Assembly: GCF_011050415.1 (NCBI RefSeq)
Contig: NZ_DRFS01000029.1
Coordinates: forward strand, 62,001-126,000
DNA length: 64,000 nucleotides
Reading direction: 5' to 3'
Origin: Halomonas sp.
GTDB taxonomy: Bacteria; Pseudomonadota; Gammaproteobacteria; Pseudomonadales; Halomonadaceae
Within the stretch, counting starts at the first letter, position 1; each line of letters begins with the position of its first letter. The notes under the pieces are model-generated. The model was not told the DNA's origin, searched no databases, and saw only the letters and a list, made by a program, of their open reading frames with translations. The position numbers were made by a program, and so were the translations under genes. Positions 31,728 through 41,149 of the stretch are shown here, one piece after another.

Positions 31728-32888
31728 TTGAATAACCCCGCATTGAGCAAACCCGCAATATTGGCCCTGGAAGATGGCAGTGTGTTCCACGGTATAGCCA
31801 TTGGCGCGGATGGACTAACAAGCGGTGAGGTGGTGTTCAATACGGCCATGACCGGCTACCAAGAAATCCTCACTGACCCCTCTTATACTCGCCAAATCGT
31901 TACCCTCACTTATCCCCACATCGGCAATACTGGCGTTAACGCTGAAGACGTTGAATCTAACGGCATTGCCGCTGCGGGTTTGGTCATTCGTGACCTGCCT
32001 CTGATGGCCAGCAGCTTCCGCTCTGAGCAGTCGCTGTCGGACTACCTGAAAAGCCAAAACGTATTGGGCATCGCCGATATTGATACCCGCCGCTTAACGC
32101 GCATTTTGCGCGATAAAGGCGCCCAGAACGGTGCAATTTTGGCAGGCGCCGACGCTGAAGGTGATGATGCGGTCGTGCGGGCGTTAGAAGCCGCCAAAGC
32201 TTTTCCTGGCTTGAAAGGCATGGATCTGGCCAAAGTAGTGTCGTGCACAGAAGCCTACGAGTGGTCTGAAGGTGAGTGGACGTTGGGGGAAGGCTACGCT
32301 GATATCACGCAAATTGAGCGCCCCTACCATGTGGTGGCTTATGACTACGGCGTGAAATTTAACATTCTGCGTATGCTGGCGACGCGCGGCTGCCGCCTGA
32401 CGGTGGTGCCCGCGCAAACGCCTGCCGCTGACGTGTTGGCGATGAAACCCGATGGCGTATTTTTAGCTAACGGCCCCGGCGACCCAGAACCCTGCGATTA
32501 CGCCATTAAAGCGATCCAGGAAGTGCTGGAAACGGATACGCCGTTGTTTGGTATCTGTCTAGGCCATCAGCTGTTAGCGCTGGCTTCCGGTGCTAAGACC
32601 GTCAAAATGAGCCACGGCCACCACGGTGCCAACCATCCGGTGCAGGATTTGGATAGCGGTACGGTGATGATCACCAGTCAGAACCACGGCTTTGCCGCGG
32701 ATGAAGCAACGTTGCCCGCCAATGTGCGCGCAACGCACCGTTCGCTATTCGACGGCACCTTGCAAGGCATCGAGCGCACCGACCGACCCGCGTTCAGCTT
32801 TCAAGGTCACCCAGAAGCGAGCCCCGGCCCGCGGGATGTGGCGCCGCTGTTTGATCGCTTCGTGGATATGATGCAGGCGCGCCGCTAA
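31728..32888 (+). CDS. carA: Carbamoyl-phosphate synthase small subunit (glutaminase)
   Basis: Frees ammonia from glutamine and channels it to CarB for arginine and pyrimidine synthesis. The 386 aa have an N-terminal CPSase domain (AILALEDGSVFHGIAIGADG) and a class I amidotransferase. Nucleophile Cys is in GICLGHQLLALASG (about 277); the His/Glu pair is in FQGHPEASPGP. The start is a TTG at 31728 with GGGAGGA about 7 nt upstream; no in-frame ATG lies nearby. carB follows 76 bp later. Confidence 0.97.
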   Translation: MNNPALSKPAILALEDGSVFHGIAIGADGLTSGEVVFNTAMTGYQEILTDPSYTRQIVTLTYPHIGNTGVNAEDVESNGIAAAGLVIRDLPLMASSFRSEQSLSDYLKSQNVLGIADIDTRRLTRILRDKGAQNGAILAGADAEGDDAVVRALEAAKAFPGLKGMDLAKVVSCTEAYEWSEGEWTLGEGYADITQIERPYHVVAYDYGVKFNILRMLATRGCRLTVVPAQTPAADVLAMKPDGVFLANGPGDPEPCDYAIKAIQEVLETDTPLFGICLGHQLLALASGAKTVKMSHGHHGANHPVQDLDSGTVMITSQNHGFAADEATLPANVRATHRSLFDGTLQGIERTDRPAFSFQGHPEASPGPRDVAPLFDRFVDMMQARR

Positions 32889-32964
32889 CGCTTCGCGCTA
32901 CTACATCGTTCTATCGCAACGTCGTATTTGTCGCTCATCGTCACCATTTTTTGCGGGAACCGTT

Positions 32965-35900
32965 ATGCCTAAGCGTACCGACATCAACACTATTTTGATC
33001 ATTGGCGCTGGCCCTATTGTGATTGGTCAGGCCTGCGAATTCGACTACTCCGGCGCCCAGGCGTGTAAAGCGCTGCGCGAAGAGGGTTACCGAGTTGTTC
33101 TGGTCAACTCCAACCCCGCCACCATCATGACTGACCCGGCCATGGCCGATGCCACCTATATCGAGCCGATTACCTGGCAGGCAGTGGAAAAGATCATTGA
33201 GGCCGAGCGCCCCGATGCGATTCTGCCCACCATGGGTGGCCAGACAGCGCTGAACTGTGCCCTTGAGCTTGAAAAGCACGGCGTGTTGGAGAAGTACGGC
33301 GTGGAGATGATCGGTGCCAACGCTGACGCGATCAATATGGCCGAAGACCGCGATCTGTTCGATAAGGCCATGAAACGCATTGGGTTGGAGTGCCCAAAAG
33401 CGAAAGTCGCGCACACCATGGATGAGGCCTGGGAAATTCAGGCTGAGCTGGGTTTCCCGACGATTATTCGCCCTTCCTATACCATGGGCGGCTCTGGCGG
33501 CGGCGTAGCGTACAACAAGGAAGAGTTCGAAGAAATCTGTACCCGCGGTTTTGAGCTTTCCAACAACCACGAGCTGCTCATTGATGAGTCGCTGCTGGGT
33601 TGGAAAGAGTACGAGATGGAAGTTGTGCGTGATAAAAACGACAACTGCATCATCGTCTGCGCGATCGAAAACTTTGACCCCATGGGCGTGCACACTGGTG
33701 ACTCCATCACTGTAGCACCGGCGCAAACGCTCACGGATAAAGAGTATCAGATCATGCGTGATGCCAGCCTCGCGGTGCTACGCGAGATTGGCGTAGAGAC
33801 CGGTGGCTCCAACGTTCAGTTTGGTATGGACCCCAAGACCGGGCGCCTAGTGGTGATCGAAATGAACCCGCGGGTGTCGCGCTCTTCTGCGCTGGCCTCT
33901 AAAGCGACGGGTTTCCCGATTGCCAAAATCGCCGCGAAATTGGCGATTGGTTATACCCTGGATGAACTGCAGAACGATATTACCGGTGGCCGCACGCCTG
34001 CATCGTTCGAGCCGTCCATCGACTACGTGGTTACCAAAATTCCGCGCTTTACCTTCGAGAAATTCCCTCAGGCCAATGATCGCCTGACGACGCAGATGAA
34101 GTCGGTGGGGGAAGTGATGGCGATTGGCCGTACGTTCCAGGAGTCGCTGCAGAAAGCGCTACGCGGGCTGGAAACGGGTAACGATGGTCTTGATCCGATC
34201 ATTACCGATTTTACGCCTGACAACATGGCGATCATCCAGGGCGAGCTGCAGGCCGCCGGTGCCGAGCGTATTTTCTACGTGGCTGACGCCATGCGTTCAG
34301 GTATGAGCGTCGATGAAGTGTTCGCGCTGACCAATATCGATCCCTGGTTCCTGGTGCAGTTGGAAGATTTAGTGCTAACTGAAAATGCCGTTGCCAAGCG
34401 CATGCTGAGCGATTTCTCCGTCCGTGAGATCTACCAGCTCAAGCGTAAAGGCTTTGGTGATGCGCGCTTGGCCAAATTGCTTAACGTCAGTGAAAAAGAG
34501 TTTCGTCAGACGCGTCACGCAGCAGGCATTCGCCCGGTCTATAAGCGCGTTGATACCTGCGCCGCTGAGTTCGCCTCCGATACGGCCTACATGTACTCCA
34601 CCTATGAAGAGGAGTGCGAGGCGGATGTTTCTGACCGCCAGAAAATTATGGTGCTGGGCGGTGGCCCCAACCGAATCGGCCAGGGTATCGAGTTTGACTA
34701 CTGCTGTGTTCACGCCGCTTTCGCTATGCGCGATGACGGCTATGAAACCATCATGGTCAACTGCAACCCGGAGACTGTTTCTACCGACTATGACACTTCT
34801 GATCGTCTCTACTTTGAACCGGTGACGTTGGAAGATGTGCTCGAAATCGCCGACAAAGAGAAGCCGGTAGGCGTGATCGTGCAGTTCGGTGGACAAACAC
34901 CGCTGAAATTGGCCCGTGAGCTAGAAGCGGCCGGTGTGCCGATTATTGGCACTACGCCGGACGCGATCGACCGGGCTGAAGACCGTGAGCGCTTCCAGGT
35001 GATGATCGACAAGCTCGGCCTGAAGCAGCCACCTAATGCCACGGCACGCAGCTTTGCCGAAGCGTTTGATAAAGCAGAAGCGATTGGCTATCCGCTGGTG
35101 GTTCGCCCCAGTTACGTGCTGGGTGGTCGGGCGATGGAGATCGTCTACGATGCCTCCGAGCTTGAGAATTACATGACTCACGCGGTGAAGGTCTCCAATG
35201 ACTCGCCCGTACTGCTTGATCACTTTTTGAGCGCTGCGATTGAGGTTGATATCGATGCGGTGTCAGACGGCCAGCAGGTAGTGATTGGCGGCATCATGCA
35301 GCACGTCGAGCAAGCGGGCGTTCACTCCGGTGACTCCGCATGCGCACTGCCGCCGTACTCGCTGCCTGCGGATGTGCAGGACGAAATGCGCAAGCAAGTC
35401 AAGCAGATGGCCGTTGAGCTGGGCGTGAAGGGCTTAATGAACGTGCAGCTCGCCTGGCAAGATGGCGAGATCTACGTGATCGAGGTTAACCCCCGCGCCT
35501 CGCGTACTGTTCCCTTTGTGTCTAAGTGCATTGGCACGTCATTGGCGCAGATCGCCGCGCGCTGTATGGCCGGTAAAACCCTGGCTGAGCAGGGCTTTGA
35601 GAAGGAAATCGTGCCGCACTTCTATAGTGTTAAAGAGGCGGTTTTCCCGTTCAATAAATTCCCGGGCGTTGATCCGATCCTTTCGCCAGAGATGAAATCT
35701 ACCGGTGAAGTCATGGGGTCAGGTGACACCTTTGCAGAGGCCTTCTTTAAAGCTCAGCTTGGCGCTGGTGAGGCAATCCCCGCGCTCACTGGCGATCGTA
35801 AAGCCTTCCTTTCCGTGCGCGAACCGGACAAGGCAGGGCTTATCGAAGTGGGTCGTTCTCTGTTAGCATTAGGTTTTACGTTATGTGCAACGCGGGGTAC

Positions 35901-36195
35901 GGCGGCTGCGTTAGAAGCCGCTGGGTTGGCCGTGGAGCACGTCAATAAAGTCTACGAAGGTCGTCCCCATATCGTCGATCTGCTTAAGAACGACGAAATT
36001 GCCTACATTGTGAACACTACCGAAGGTCGACAGGCTATTAACGACTCCTCGGTCATTCGCCGTACTGCTCTCTCGCGCAAGGTGCCCTATGCGACCACCT
36101 TGGCGGGCGCTAATGCTGTTTGTATGGCACTTGAGTACGGTAGGGAAATTACGGTGCGGCGCCTTCAGGATCTGCATGCAGGAGCAAGTCAATGA
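32965..36195 (+). CDS. carB: Carbamoyl-phosphate synthase large subunit
   Basis: Makes carbamoyl phosphate from bicarbonate, ammonia and two ATP. The 1076 aa hold two homologous ATP-grasp halves (each starting with a LIIGAGPIVIGQ- or VLGGGPNRIGQG-type segment and a FEQANDR/FPGVDP-type linker) and a C-terminal methylglyoxal-synthase-like allosteric domain (from about 940). Full length. It overlaps greA by 4 bp. Confidence 0.98.
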   Translation: MPKRTDINTILIIGAGPIVIGQACEFDYSGAQACKALREEGYRVVLVNSNPATIMTDPAMADATYIEPITWQAVEKIIEAERPDAILPTMGGQTALNCALELEKHGVLEKYGVEMIGANADAINMAEDRDLFDKAMKRIGLECPKAKVAHTMDEAWEIQAELGFPTIIRPSYTMGGSGGGVAYNKEEFEEICTRGFELSNNHELLIDESLLGWKEYEMEVVRDKNDNCIIVCAIENFDPMGVHTGDSITVAPAQTLTDKEYQIMRDASLAVLREIGVETGGSNVQFGMDPKTGRLVVIEMNPRVSRSSALASKATGFPIAKIAAKLAIGYTLDELQNDITGGRTPASFEPSIDYVVTKIPRFTFEKFPQANDRLTTQMKSVGEVMAIGRTFQESLQKALRGLETGNDGLDPIITDFTPDNMAIIQGELQAAGAERIFYVADAMRSGMSVDEVFALTNIDPWFLVQLEDLVLTENAVAKRMLSDFSVREIYQLKRKGFGDARLAKLLNVSEKEFRQTRHAAGIRPVYKRVDTCAAEFASDTAYMYSTYEEECEADVSDRQKIMVLGGGPNRIGQGIEFDYCCVHAAFAMRDDGYETIMVNCNPETVSTDYDTSDRLYFEPVTLEDVLEIADKEKPVGVIVQFGGQTPLKLARELEAAGVPIIGTTPDAIDRAEDRERFQVMIDKLGLKQPPNATARSFAEAFDKAEAIGYPLVVRPSYVLGGRAMEIVYDASELENYMTHAVKVSNDSPVLLDHFLSAAIEVDIDAVSDGQQVVIGGIMQHVEQAGVHSGDSACALPPYSLPADVQDEMRKQVKQMAVELGVKGLMNVQLAWQDGEIYVIEVNPRASRTVPFVSKCIGTSLAQIAARCMAGKTLAEQGFEKEIVPHFYSVKEAVFPFNKFPGVDPILSPEMKSTGEVMGSGDTFAEAFFKAQLGAGEAIPALTGDRKAFLSVREPDKAGLIEVGRSLLALGFTLCATRGTAAALEAAGLAVEHVNKVYEGRPHIVDLLKNDEIAYIVNTTEGRQAINDSSVIRRTALSRKVPYATTLAGANAVCMALEYGREITVRRLQDLHAGASQ

Positions 36196-36668
36196 ATAAG
36201 GTCCCGATGACAGTGGCGGGAGAAAGAAGCCTTCGTGAAGAGCTTGATCACCTGAAAGGCGAAGCGCGTCCCCAGGTGATCGCGGCCATCGCTGAAGCGC
36301 GTGAGCACGGCGATCTTAAAGAGAACGCTGAGTATCATGCTGCTCGCGAACAGCAAGGGTTTATCGAAGGGCGTATTCAGGAGATCGAGAGCAAGCTTTC
36401 CGTGGCTCAGGTGATTGATGTCACTAAGCTACCCAAAACCGGTAAAGTGATTTTTGGTGTGACTGTGTCACTGCTTAACCTGGATACTGATGCAGAAATG
36501 ACCTATCGCATTGTCGGTGAAGATGAGGCCGATATTAAATCAGGCCGCATCTCCGTCACGTCACCTATTGCCCGTGCACTGATTGGCAAAGAGGAGGGGG
36601 ATATCGTGGTGGTGAAAACCCCCGGTGGCGATGTCGAGTATGAAATAGGTAGCGTCGAATACGTGTAA
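36192..36668 (+). CDS. greA: Transcript cleavage factor GreA
   Basis: Rescues backtracked RNA polymerase by stimulating cleavage of the nascent RNA. The 158 aa have an N-terminal antiparallel coiled coil with the tip acidic pair in GDLKENAEYHAAREQQGF, and a C-terminal FKBP-like domain (ISVTSPIARALIGKEEGD). The ATG overlaps the carB stop (ATGA), so it is translationally coupled, the same carB-greA order as in Pseudomonas. A strong terminator follows. Confidence 0.98.
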   Translation: MNKVPMTVAGERSLREELDHLKGEARPQVIAAIAEAREHGDLKENAEYHAAREQQGFIEGRIQEIESKLSVAQVIDVTKLPKTGKVIFGVTVSLLNLDTDAEMTYRIVGEDEADIKSGRISVTSPIARALIGKEEGDIVVVKTPGGDVEYEIGSVEYV

Positions 36669-36672
36669 TGTA

Positions 36673-36712
36673 AAACGCCCCCTCGGCTAACGCATTGGCC
36701 GAGGGGGCGTTT
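36673..36712. terminator. Bidirectional terminator between greA and yhbY
   Basis: AAACGCCCCCTCGGC and GCCGAGGGGGCGTTT form a perfect 15-bp stem around a 10-nt loop. Confidence 0.9.
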
Positions 36713-36725
36713 GGCTATCTAGCAA

Positions 36726-37052
36726 TTAATGCCGTCCGTGGTGGTTCTCAAAACGGGTAACGTTGGACAGCTTAGGATTCACCTGTGGATTCCTGCGGTA
36801 AAGCAGGGCCATTTTACCAATGGTTTGCACAAGGTCAGCACGGCTGTTGGCGATTAGTTCGGCTATCATGACAGCACGATCATCACGCTCAGGAAGGGCG
36901 ATTTTCACTTTGATCAGTTCGTGATCAGTGAGCGCGCGATTAAGTTCTGCGAGCAAATTTTCGGAGACCCCGTTCTCAGAAACGGTGACCACTGGGTTAA
37001 GATGGTGGCCAATGCTACGAAATGCTTTCTTTTGTGCCTGTGACAAGCTCAT
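36726..37052 (-). CDS. yhbY: CRM-domain RNA-binding protein YhbY
   Basis: Small RNA-binding protein associated with pre-50S ribosomal subunits. The 108 aa form one CRM domain: LSQAQKKAFRSIGHHLNPVV, TVSENGVSENLLAELNRAL, then HELIKVKIA and GKMALLYRRNPQ with the GxxxxLYR signature. It is divergent from rlmE, another ribosome maturation gene. Confidence 0.94.
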   Translation of the reverse strand: MSLSQAQKKAFRSIGHHLNPVVTVSENGVSENLLAELNRALTDHELIKVKIALPERDDRAVMIAELIANSRADLVQTIGKMALLYRRNPQVNPKLSNVTRFENHHGRH

Positions 37053-37166
37053 GGTATCTTGCGGTATCCCGGTTAGCGCTTAACGCTCCATCTTACGGTG
37101 AAACGCCATCGAGTGAAAGCGATCGCGTGAAAGCGCCCATCTCTAATTTCAGTGTTAGATTCCTAC

Positions 37167-37814
37167 ATGCAGCAAAAGCCCCCAAGTCGTAAACATTCAG
37201 TGAGCAAAACCAGCAATAACTGGAAGAAAGAGCATTTTGATGACCAGTATGTGAAGCAGAGCTGGCAAGATGGCTATCGTTCACGTGCAAGCTACAAGCT
37301 GCTAGAACTGGATGAGAAGGATAAATTGCTGCGCCCGGGTATGACGGTGATTGATTTGGGCGCGGCCCCTGGAGGTTGGAGTCAGGTCGCTGCAGATAAG
37401 GTAGGGCCTGAAGGTGTGGTCATCGCCTCTGATATATTAGAGATGGATGCCTTAGCCGGTGTGGATTTTATCCAAGGTGATTTCACCGAAGAAGCGGTAC
37501 TGGAAGCGATACTAAAACGTCTTGCTAATCGCCGTGTAGACCTTGTGATGTCGGATATGGCCCCCAATATGAGTGGTATGGCGGCGATTGATCAGCCTCA
37601 GGCGATGTATTTGGTGGAGTTAGCGTTGGAGCTAGCCCGCGAAACGTTGTCTCCTGGTGGACGATTTTTAGCTAAAGTATTCCAAGGTGAGGGGTTCGAT
37701 GCCTACCTGAAAGAGTTGCGCGGTAGTTTTAGCAAGGTGGTAATCCGTAAGCCAGATGCGTCGCGGGCTCGTTCCCGAGAAGTATATTTTCTGGCAGATG
37801 GGTTCCGTGGGTAA
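37167..37814 (+). CDS. rlmE: 23S rRNA (uridine-2'-O)-methyltransferase RlmE (FtsJ/RrmJ)
   Basis: Methylates U2552 of 23S rRNA late in 50S assembly, with S-adenosylmethionine. SRASYKLLELDEKDKLLRPG, the AdoMet loop VIDLGAAPGGWSQVA, then SDMAPNMSG and LAKVFQGEGF contain the K-D-K-E tetrad. The N-terminal start is not certain: ATG 37167, a GTG at 37152, or GTG near 37200 (VSKTSNNW), which matches other family starts best. It lies directly upstream of ftsH, the usual heat-shock pair. Confidence 0.95.
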   Translation: MQQKPPSRKHSVSKTSNNWKKEHFDDQYVKQSWQDGYRSRASYKLLELDEKDKLLRPGMTVIDLGAAPGGWSQVAADKVGPEGVVIASDILEMDALAGVDFIQGDFTEEAVLEAILKRLANRRVDLVMSDMAPNMSGMAAIDQPQAMYLVELALELARETLSPGGRFLAKVFQGEGFDAYLKELRGSFSKVVIRKPDASRARSREVYFLADGFRG

Positions 37815-38070
37815 TGATTTGTGCGGCTTGATGGCTGCCAATGTGGTTCATAGCCAAGATTTATCAACGCGATTGCCAGACAGGCAGGCGCAACGTGTGT
37901 CACATTAGGCGCAATAAACGCGCGTGACACAGATGGCCCGGGGCATAATATGCCTTGGCAATGGTTGAACGCTTGATGTTGATATAATGTCCTAGTGATA
38001 GCTTTACTCGCACCAGGATGGATTCAGCACCAGGATTTAACTGACGGATTCTTGTAATGAGGGTAGCCCC

Positions 38071-40092
38071 TTGAACGATATGGCGAAGAACCTGATTCTG
38101 TGGTTGGTCATCGCGGCCGTCCTACTGACAGTGTTCAATAATTTCAGTACGGAAAGCGCACCGCAGACCACAAACTATTCCCAGTTTGTGCAGCAGGTGC
38201 AAAATCAGCAGGTGCGTAGCGTCACTATTGATGGGTATACCATCCGTGGTGAGCGTACGGACGGCTCTGAGTTTCAGACCATTCGCCCCTCGGCGGAAGA
38301 TCCGCGTCTGATGGACGACCTGTTAAGCAATAACGTTACCGTTGTTGGCACTGAGCCTGCCCAGCAAAGCATCTGGACACGGCTGCTCATTGCCAGCTTC
38401 CCGATTTTGCTGATCCTAGGCATCTTCATGTTCTTTATGCGCCAAATGCAGGGCGGAGCCGGTGGTGGTAAAGGCGGCCCGATGAGCTTTGGCAAGTCGA
38501 AGGCAAAGCTTCTCTCTCAAGACCAAATCAAAACCACCTTTGCGGACGTTGCAGGGTGTGATGAGGCTAAAGAAGAAGTAGAAGAGCTGGTCGACTTCCT
38601 GCGTGACCCGACCAAATTTCAGCGCCTGGGCGGTATGATTCCCCGCGGTGTGTTGATGGTGGGGCCTCCGGGTACCGGTAAAACATTGCTGGCCAAGTCG
38701 ATTGCTGGCGAAGCGAAAGTGCCGTTCTTCTCGATTTCTGGTTCTGACTTCGTAGAAATGTTCGTGGGTGTTGGCGCATCGCGTGTGCGTGACATGTTTG
38801 AGCAGGCGAAGAAGCAGGCACCGTGCATTATCTTTATTGATGAAATTGACGCGGTGGGTCGCTCACGCGGAACCGGTATGGGTGGCGGTAACGATGAGCG
38901 TGAACAGACGTTAAACCAGCTGCTGGTTGAGATGGATGGTTTTGAAGCAAACGAAGGCATCATCGTCATTGCTGCGACTAACCGTCCAGACGTACTTGAC
39001 CCCGCCCTAATGCGTCCAGGTCGCTTTGATCGTCAGGTAACCGTTGGCTTGCCCGATATTCGTGGTCGCGAGCACATCTTGGGTGTTCACCTGCGTAAAG
39101 TACCGTTGGCAGATGACGTTAAACCGCAAATAATCGCACGTGGTACGCCTGGCTTCTCTGGTGCTGATTTGGCTAACCTGGTCAACGAATCTGCCCTGTT
39201 CGCTGCGCGTCGTAACAAGCGCCTGGTGAGCATGGAAGAGCTTGAGCTTGCCAAAGACAAGATCATGATGGGCGCTGAGCGCAAATCCATGGTCATGACC
39301 GATAAAGAGAAGCTCAATACGGCTTACCATGAATCTGGCCACGCAATTATTGGTTTAGTGGTGCCTTCCCATGATCCCGTCTACAAAGTGACGATTATCC
39401 CGCGTGGTCGTGCGCTGGGTGTCACCATGTTCTTGCCGGAAGAAGATCGTTATAGTTTGTCGAAGCAACAAATTTTAGGGCAAATCTGCTCGCTATTTGG
39501 TGGCCGTATTGCTGAAGAGATGACGTTAGGTCCTTACGGCGTTACTACAGGTGCTTCCAACGATATCAAGCGTGCTACTGAACTTGCCCATAACATGGTC
39601 GCTAAGTGGGGCTTGTCGGACGAGATGGGTCCGATCATGTACGACGAGGACGAGTCACATCAGTTCCTCGGCGGCCCGGGGCAGGGTGGTAGTAAGATGA
39701 GGTCGGGCGATACCACCACGCGCCTTGACAAAGAAGTCCGCAAAATTATTGATGATTGCTACGAGCAGGCGCGTCAGATTCTGACCGATAATCGTGACAA
39801 GCTTGATGCGATGGCCGAAGCCTTAATGAAGTACGAAACCATTGATGCTGCTCAGTTGAAGGACATTATGGAAGGACGTGAGCCGCGTCCGCCGGAGGGC
39901 TGGAACGATGGCGATTCATCGGGCGGTGGTACCCCTATCAGTGATGACAAGCCGCAGGCTAAAGCGGATGAAGATGCGCCTTCCAACGTTTCTGAGGACG
40001 GCTCGGGAAATGATGGTAATGATGGTGAAGAAGATGGCGACGAACCGCGTCGCCGTCCTTCGGATCCATTAGGTGGCCCTGCAGGTCCCTAG
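38071..40092 (+). CDS. ftsH: ATP-dependent membrane zinc protease FtsH
   Basis: Degrades misassembled membrane proteins and regulators such as sigma32 and LpxC. The 673 aa have two N-terminal membrane helices around a small periplasmic domain, an AAA+ module with Walker A GPPGTGKT at 198, Walker B FIDEIDAVG and the Arg-finger region RPGRFDRQ, and protease HESGH at 420-424. The acidic, low-complexity tail is long. TTG at 38071 has GAGGG 7 nt upstream and gives the MNDMAKNLILWLV start; ATG at 38080 is an alternative. Confidence 0.97.
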   Translation: MNDMAKNLILWLVIAAVLLTVFNNFSTESAPQTTNYSQFVQQVQNQQVRSVTIDGYTIRGERTDGSEFQTIRPSAEDPRLMDDLLSNNVTVVGTEPAQQSIWTRLLIASFPILLILGIFMFFMRQMQGGAGGGKGGPMSFGKSKAKLLSQDQIKTTFADVAGCDEAKEEVEELVDFLRDPTKFQRLGGMIPRGVLMVGPPGTGKTLLAKSIAGEAKVPFFSISGSDFVEMFVGVGASRVRDMFEQAKKQAPCIIFIDEIDAVGRSRGTGMGGGNDEREQTLNQLLVEMDGFEANEGIIVIAATNRPDVLDPALMRPGRFDRQVTVGLPDIRGREHILGVHLRKVPLADDVKPQIIARGTPGFSGADLANLVNESALFAARRNKRLVSMEELELAKDKIMMGAERKSMVMTDKEKLNTAYHESGHAIIGLVVPSHDPVYKVTIIPRGRALGVTMFLPEEDRYSLSKQQILGQICSLFGGRIAEEMTLGPYGVTTGASNDIKRATELAHNMVAKWGLSDEMGPIMYDEDESHQFLGGPGQGGSKMRSGDTTTRLDKEVRKIIDDCYEQARQILTDNRDKLDAMAEALMKYETIDAAQLKDIMEGREPRPPEGWNDGDSSGGGTPISDDKPQAKADEDAPSNVSEDGSGNDGNDGEEDGDEPRRRPSDPLGGPAGP

Positions 40093-40152
40093 TCATAAAG
40101 CTGAGGTAACGCTGGCGTATTGGGTGACCTCGTTACTCCAGCGTTTGAGCCG

Positions 40153-40181
40153 AAGGCGCCCCATCATGGGGCGCCTTTTTT
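40153..40181 (+). terminator. Terminator after ftsH
   Basis: AAGGCGCCCC ATCAT GGGGCGCCTT followed by TTTT, 60 bp after ftsH and 53 bp before folP. Confidence 0.9.
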
Positions 40182-40234
40182 GTTATGCTGTACGCATACG
40201 ACAGCAACGTTTCTTTTCTTGACCAGGCTGCAGC

Positions 40235-41149
40235 ATGAAATCAATTCAGGACGCTTCTTCTACGCAATCTCCCGCCAATGCTTTCCATCTACGCTGTGGG
40301 CGGCACTTATTGGATCTATCGTTTCCTCGCGTGATGGGCATCTTAAATGTGACGCCGGACTCTTTTTCCGATGGGGGGCAGCATGTGGCATTAGACGATG
40401 CGTTACGTCATGCCGAGCGGATGCTGGCGGAGGGAGCGGCCATCATTGATGTAGGTGGGGAGTCGACCCGCCCGGGCGCTGAGCCGGTCAGCTCGCAGCA
40501 GGAGTTGGATCGTGTGGCACCCGTGGTTGAGGCCCTGGTGCGCGAGCTTGATGCGTTGGTCTCAGTGGATACCAGCTGCCCCGAGGTGATACGCGAGGCT
40601 GGCGAGCTAGGTGCTGGGATGATTAATGATGTGCGCGCCTTAGAGCGAGAAGGTGCGCTGCTAGCAGCGGTAGGTAGCGGGCTACCTGTTTGCTTAATGC
40701 ACCGCCAAGGCGAGCCACAGAATATGCAGCAGGCGCCTGCTTATCAGCGTCCTATAGAAGAGGAGGTGGCTGACTATTTGGTACGCCGTATTGCCGAGTG
40801 CGAGGCTTCCGGGCTACGTCGTAATCGGATAATCATTGATCCTGGTTTTGGCTTCGGCAAAACCGTCGAACACAATCTACGCTTACTCAAATACATGGAA
40901 ACACTGCAGGCGCTAGAGCTTCCTGTATTGGTAGGAATGTCGCGTAAAAGTATGATTGGTAAAGTATTAGGCCGTCCAATAGAGGAGCGTCTTGCAGGCG
41001 GTTTGGCGCTGACTGCGATGGCGGTAGAGCGCGGTGCCAATATTCTACGCGTGCATGATGTAGGTGACACAGTGGATGCGGTCAATATGGCGTGGGCGGT
41101 GCTACAGGAAGGCTGTGAGCCGTCGTTGAATAAGGAGTCTAACGTATGA
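40235..41149 (+). CDS. folP: Dihydropteroate synthase
   Basis: Joins p-aminobenzoate to the pterin diphosphate in folate synthesis; target of sulfonamides. The 304 aa include the pterin-binding motif MGILNVTPDSFSDGGQH, GAAIIDVGGESTRPGA and DPGFGFGKTVEHN. The N terminus is about 25 residues longer than in E. coli. It overlaps glmM by 4 bp, the usual folP-glmM pair. Confidence 0.97.
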   Translation: MKSIQDASSTQSPANAFHLRCGRHLLDLSFPRVMGILNVTPDSFSDGGQHVALDDALRHAERMLAEGAAIIDVGGESTRPGAEPVSSQQELDRVAPVVEALVRELDALVSVDTSCPEVIREAGELGAGMINDVRALEREGALLAAVGSGLPVCLMHRQGEPQNMQQAPAYQRPIEEEVADYLVRRIAECEASGLRRNRIIIDPGFGFGKTVEHNLRLLKYMETLQALELPVLVGMSRKSMIGKVLGRPIEERLAGGLALTAMAVERGANILRVHDVGDTVDAVNMAWAVLQEGCEPSLNKESNV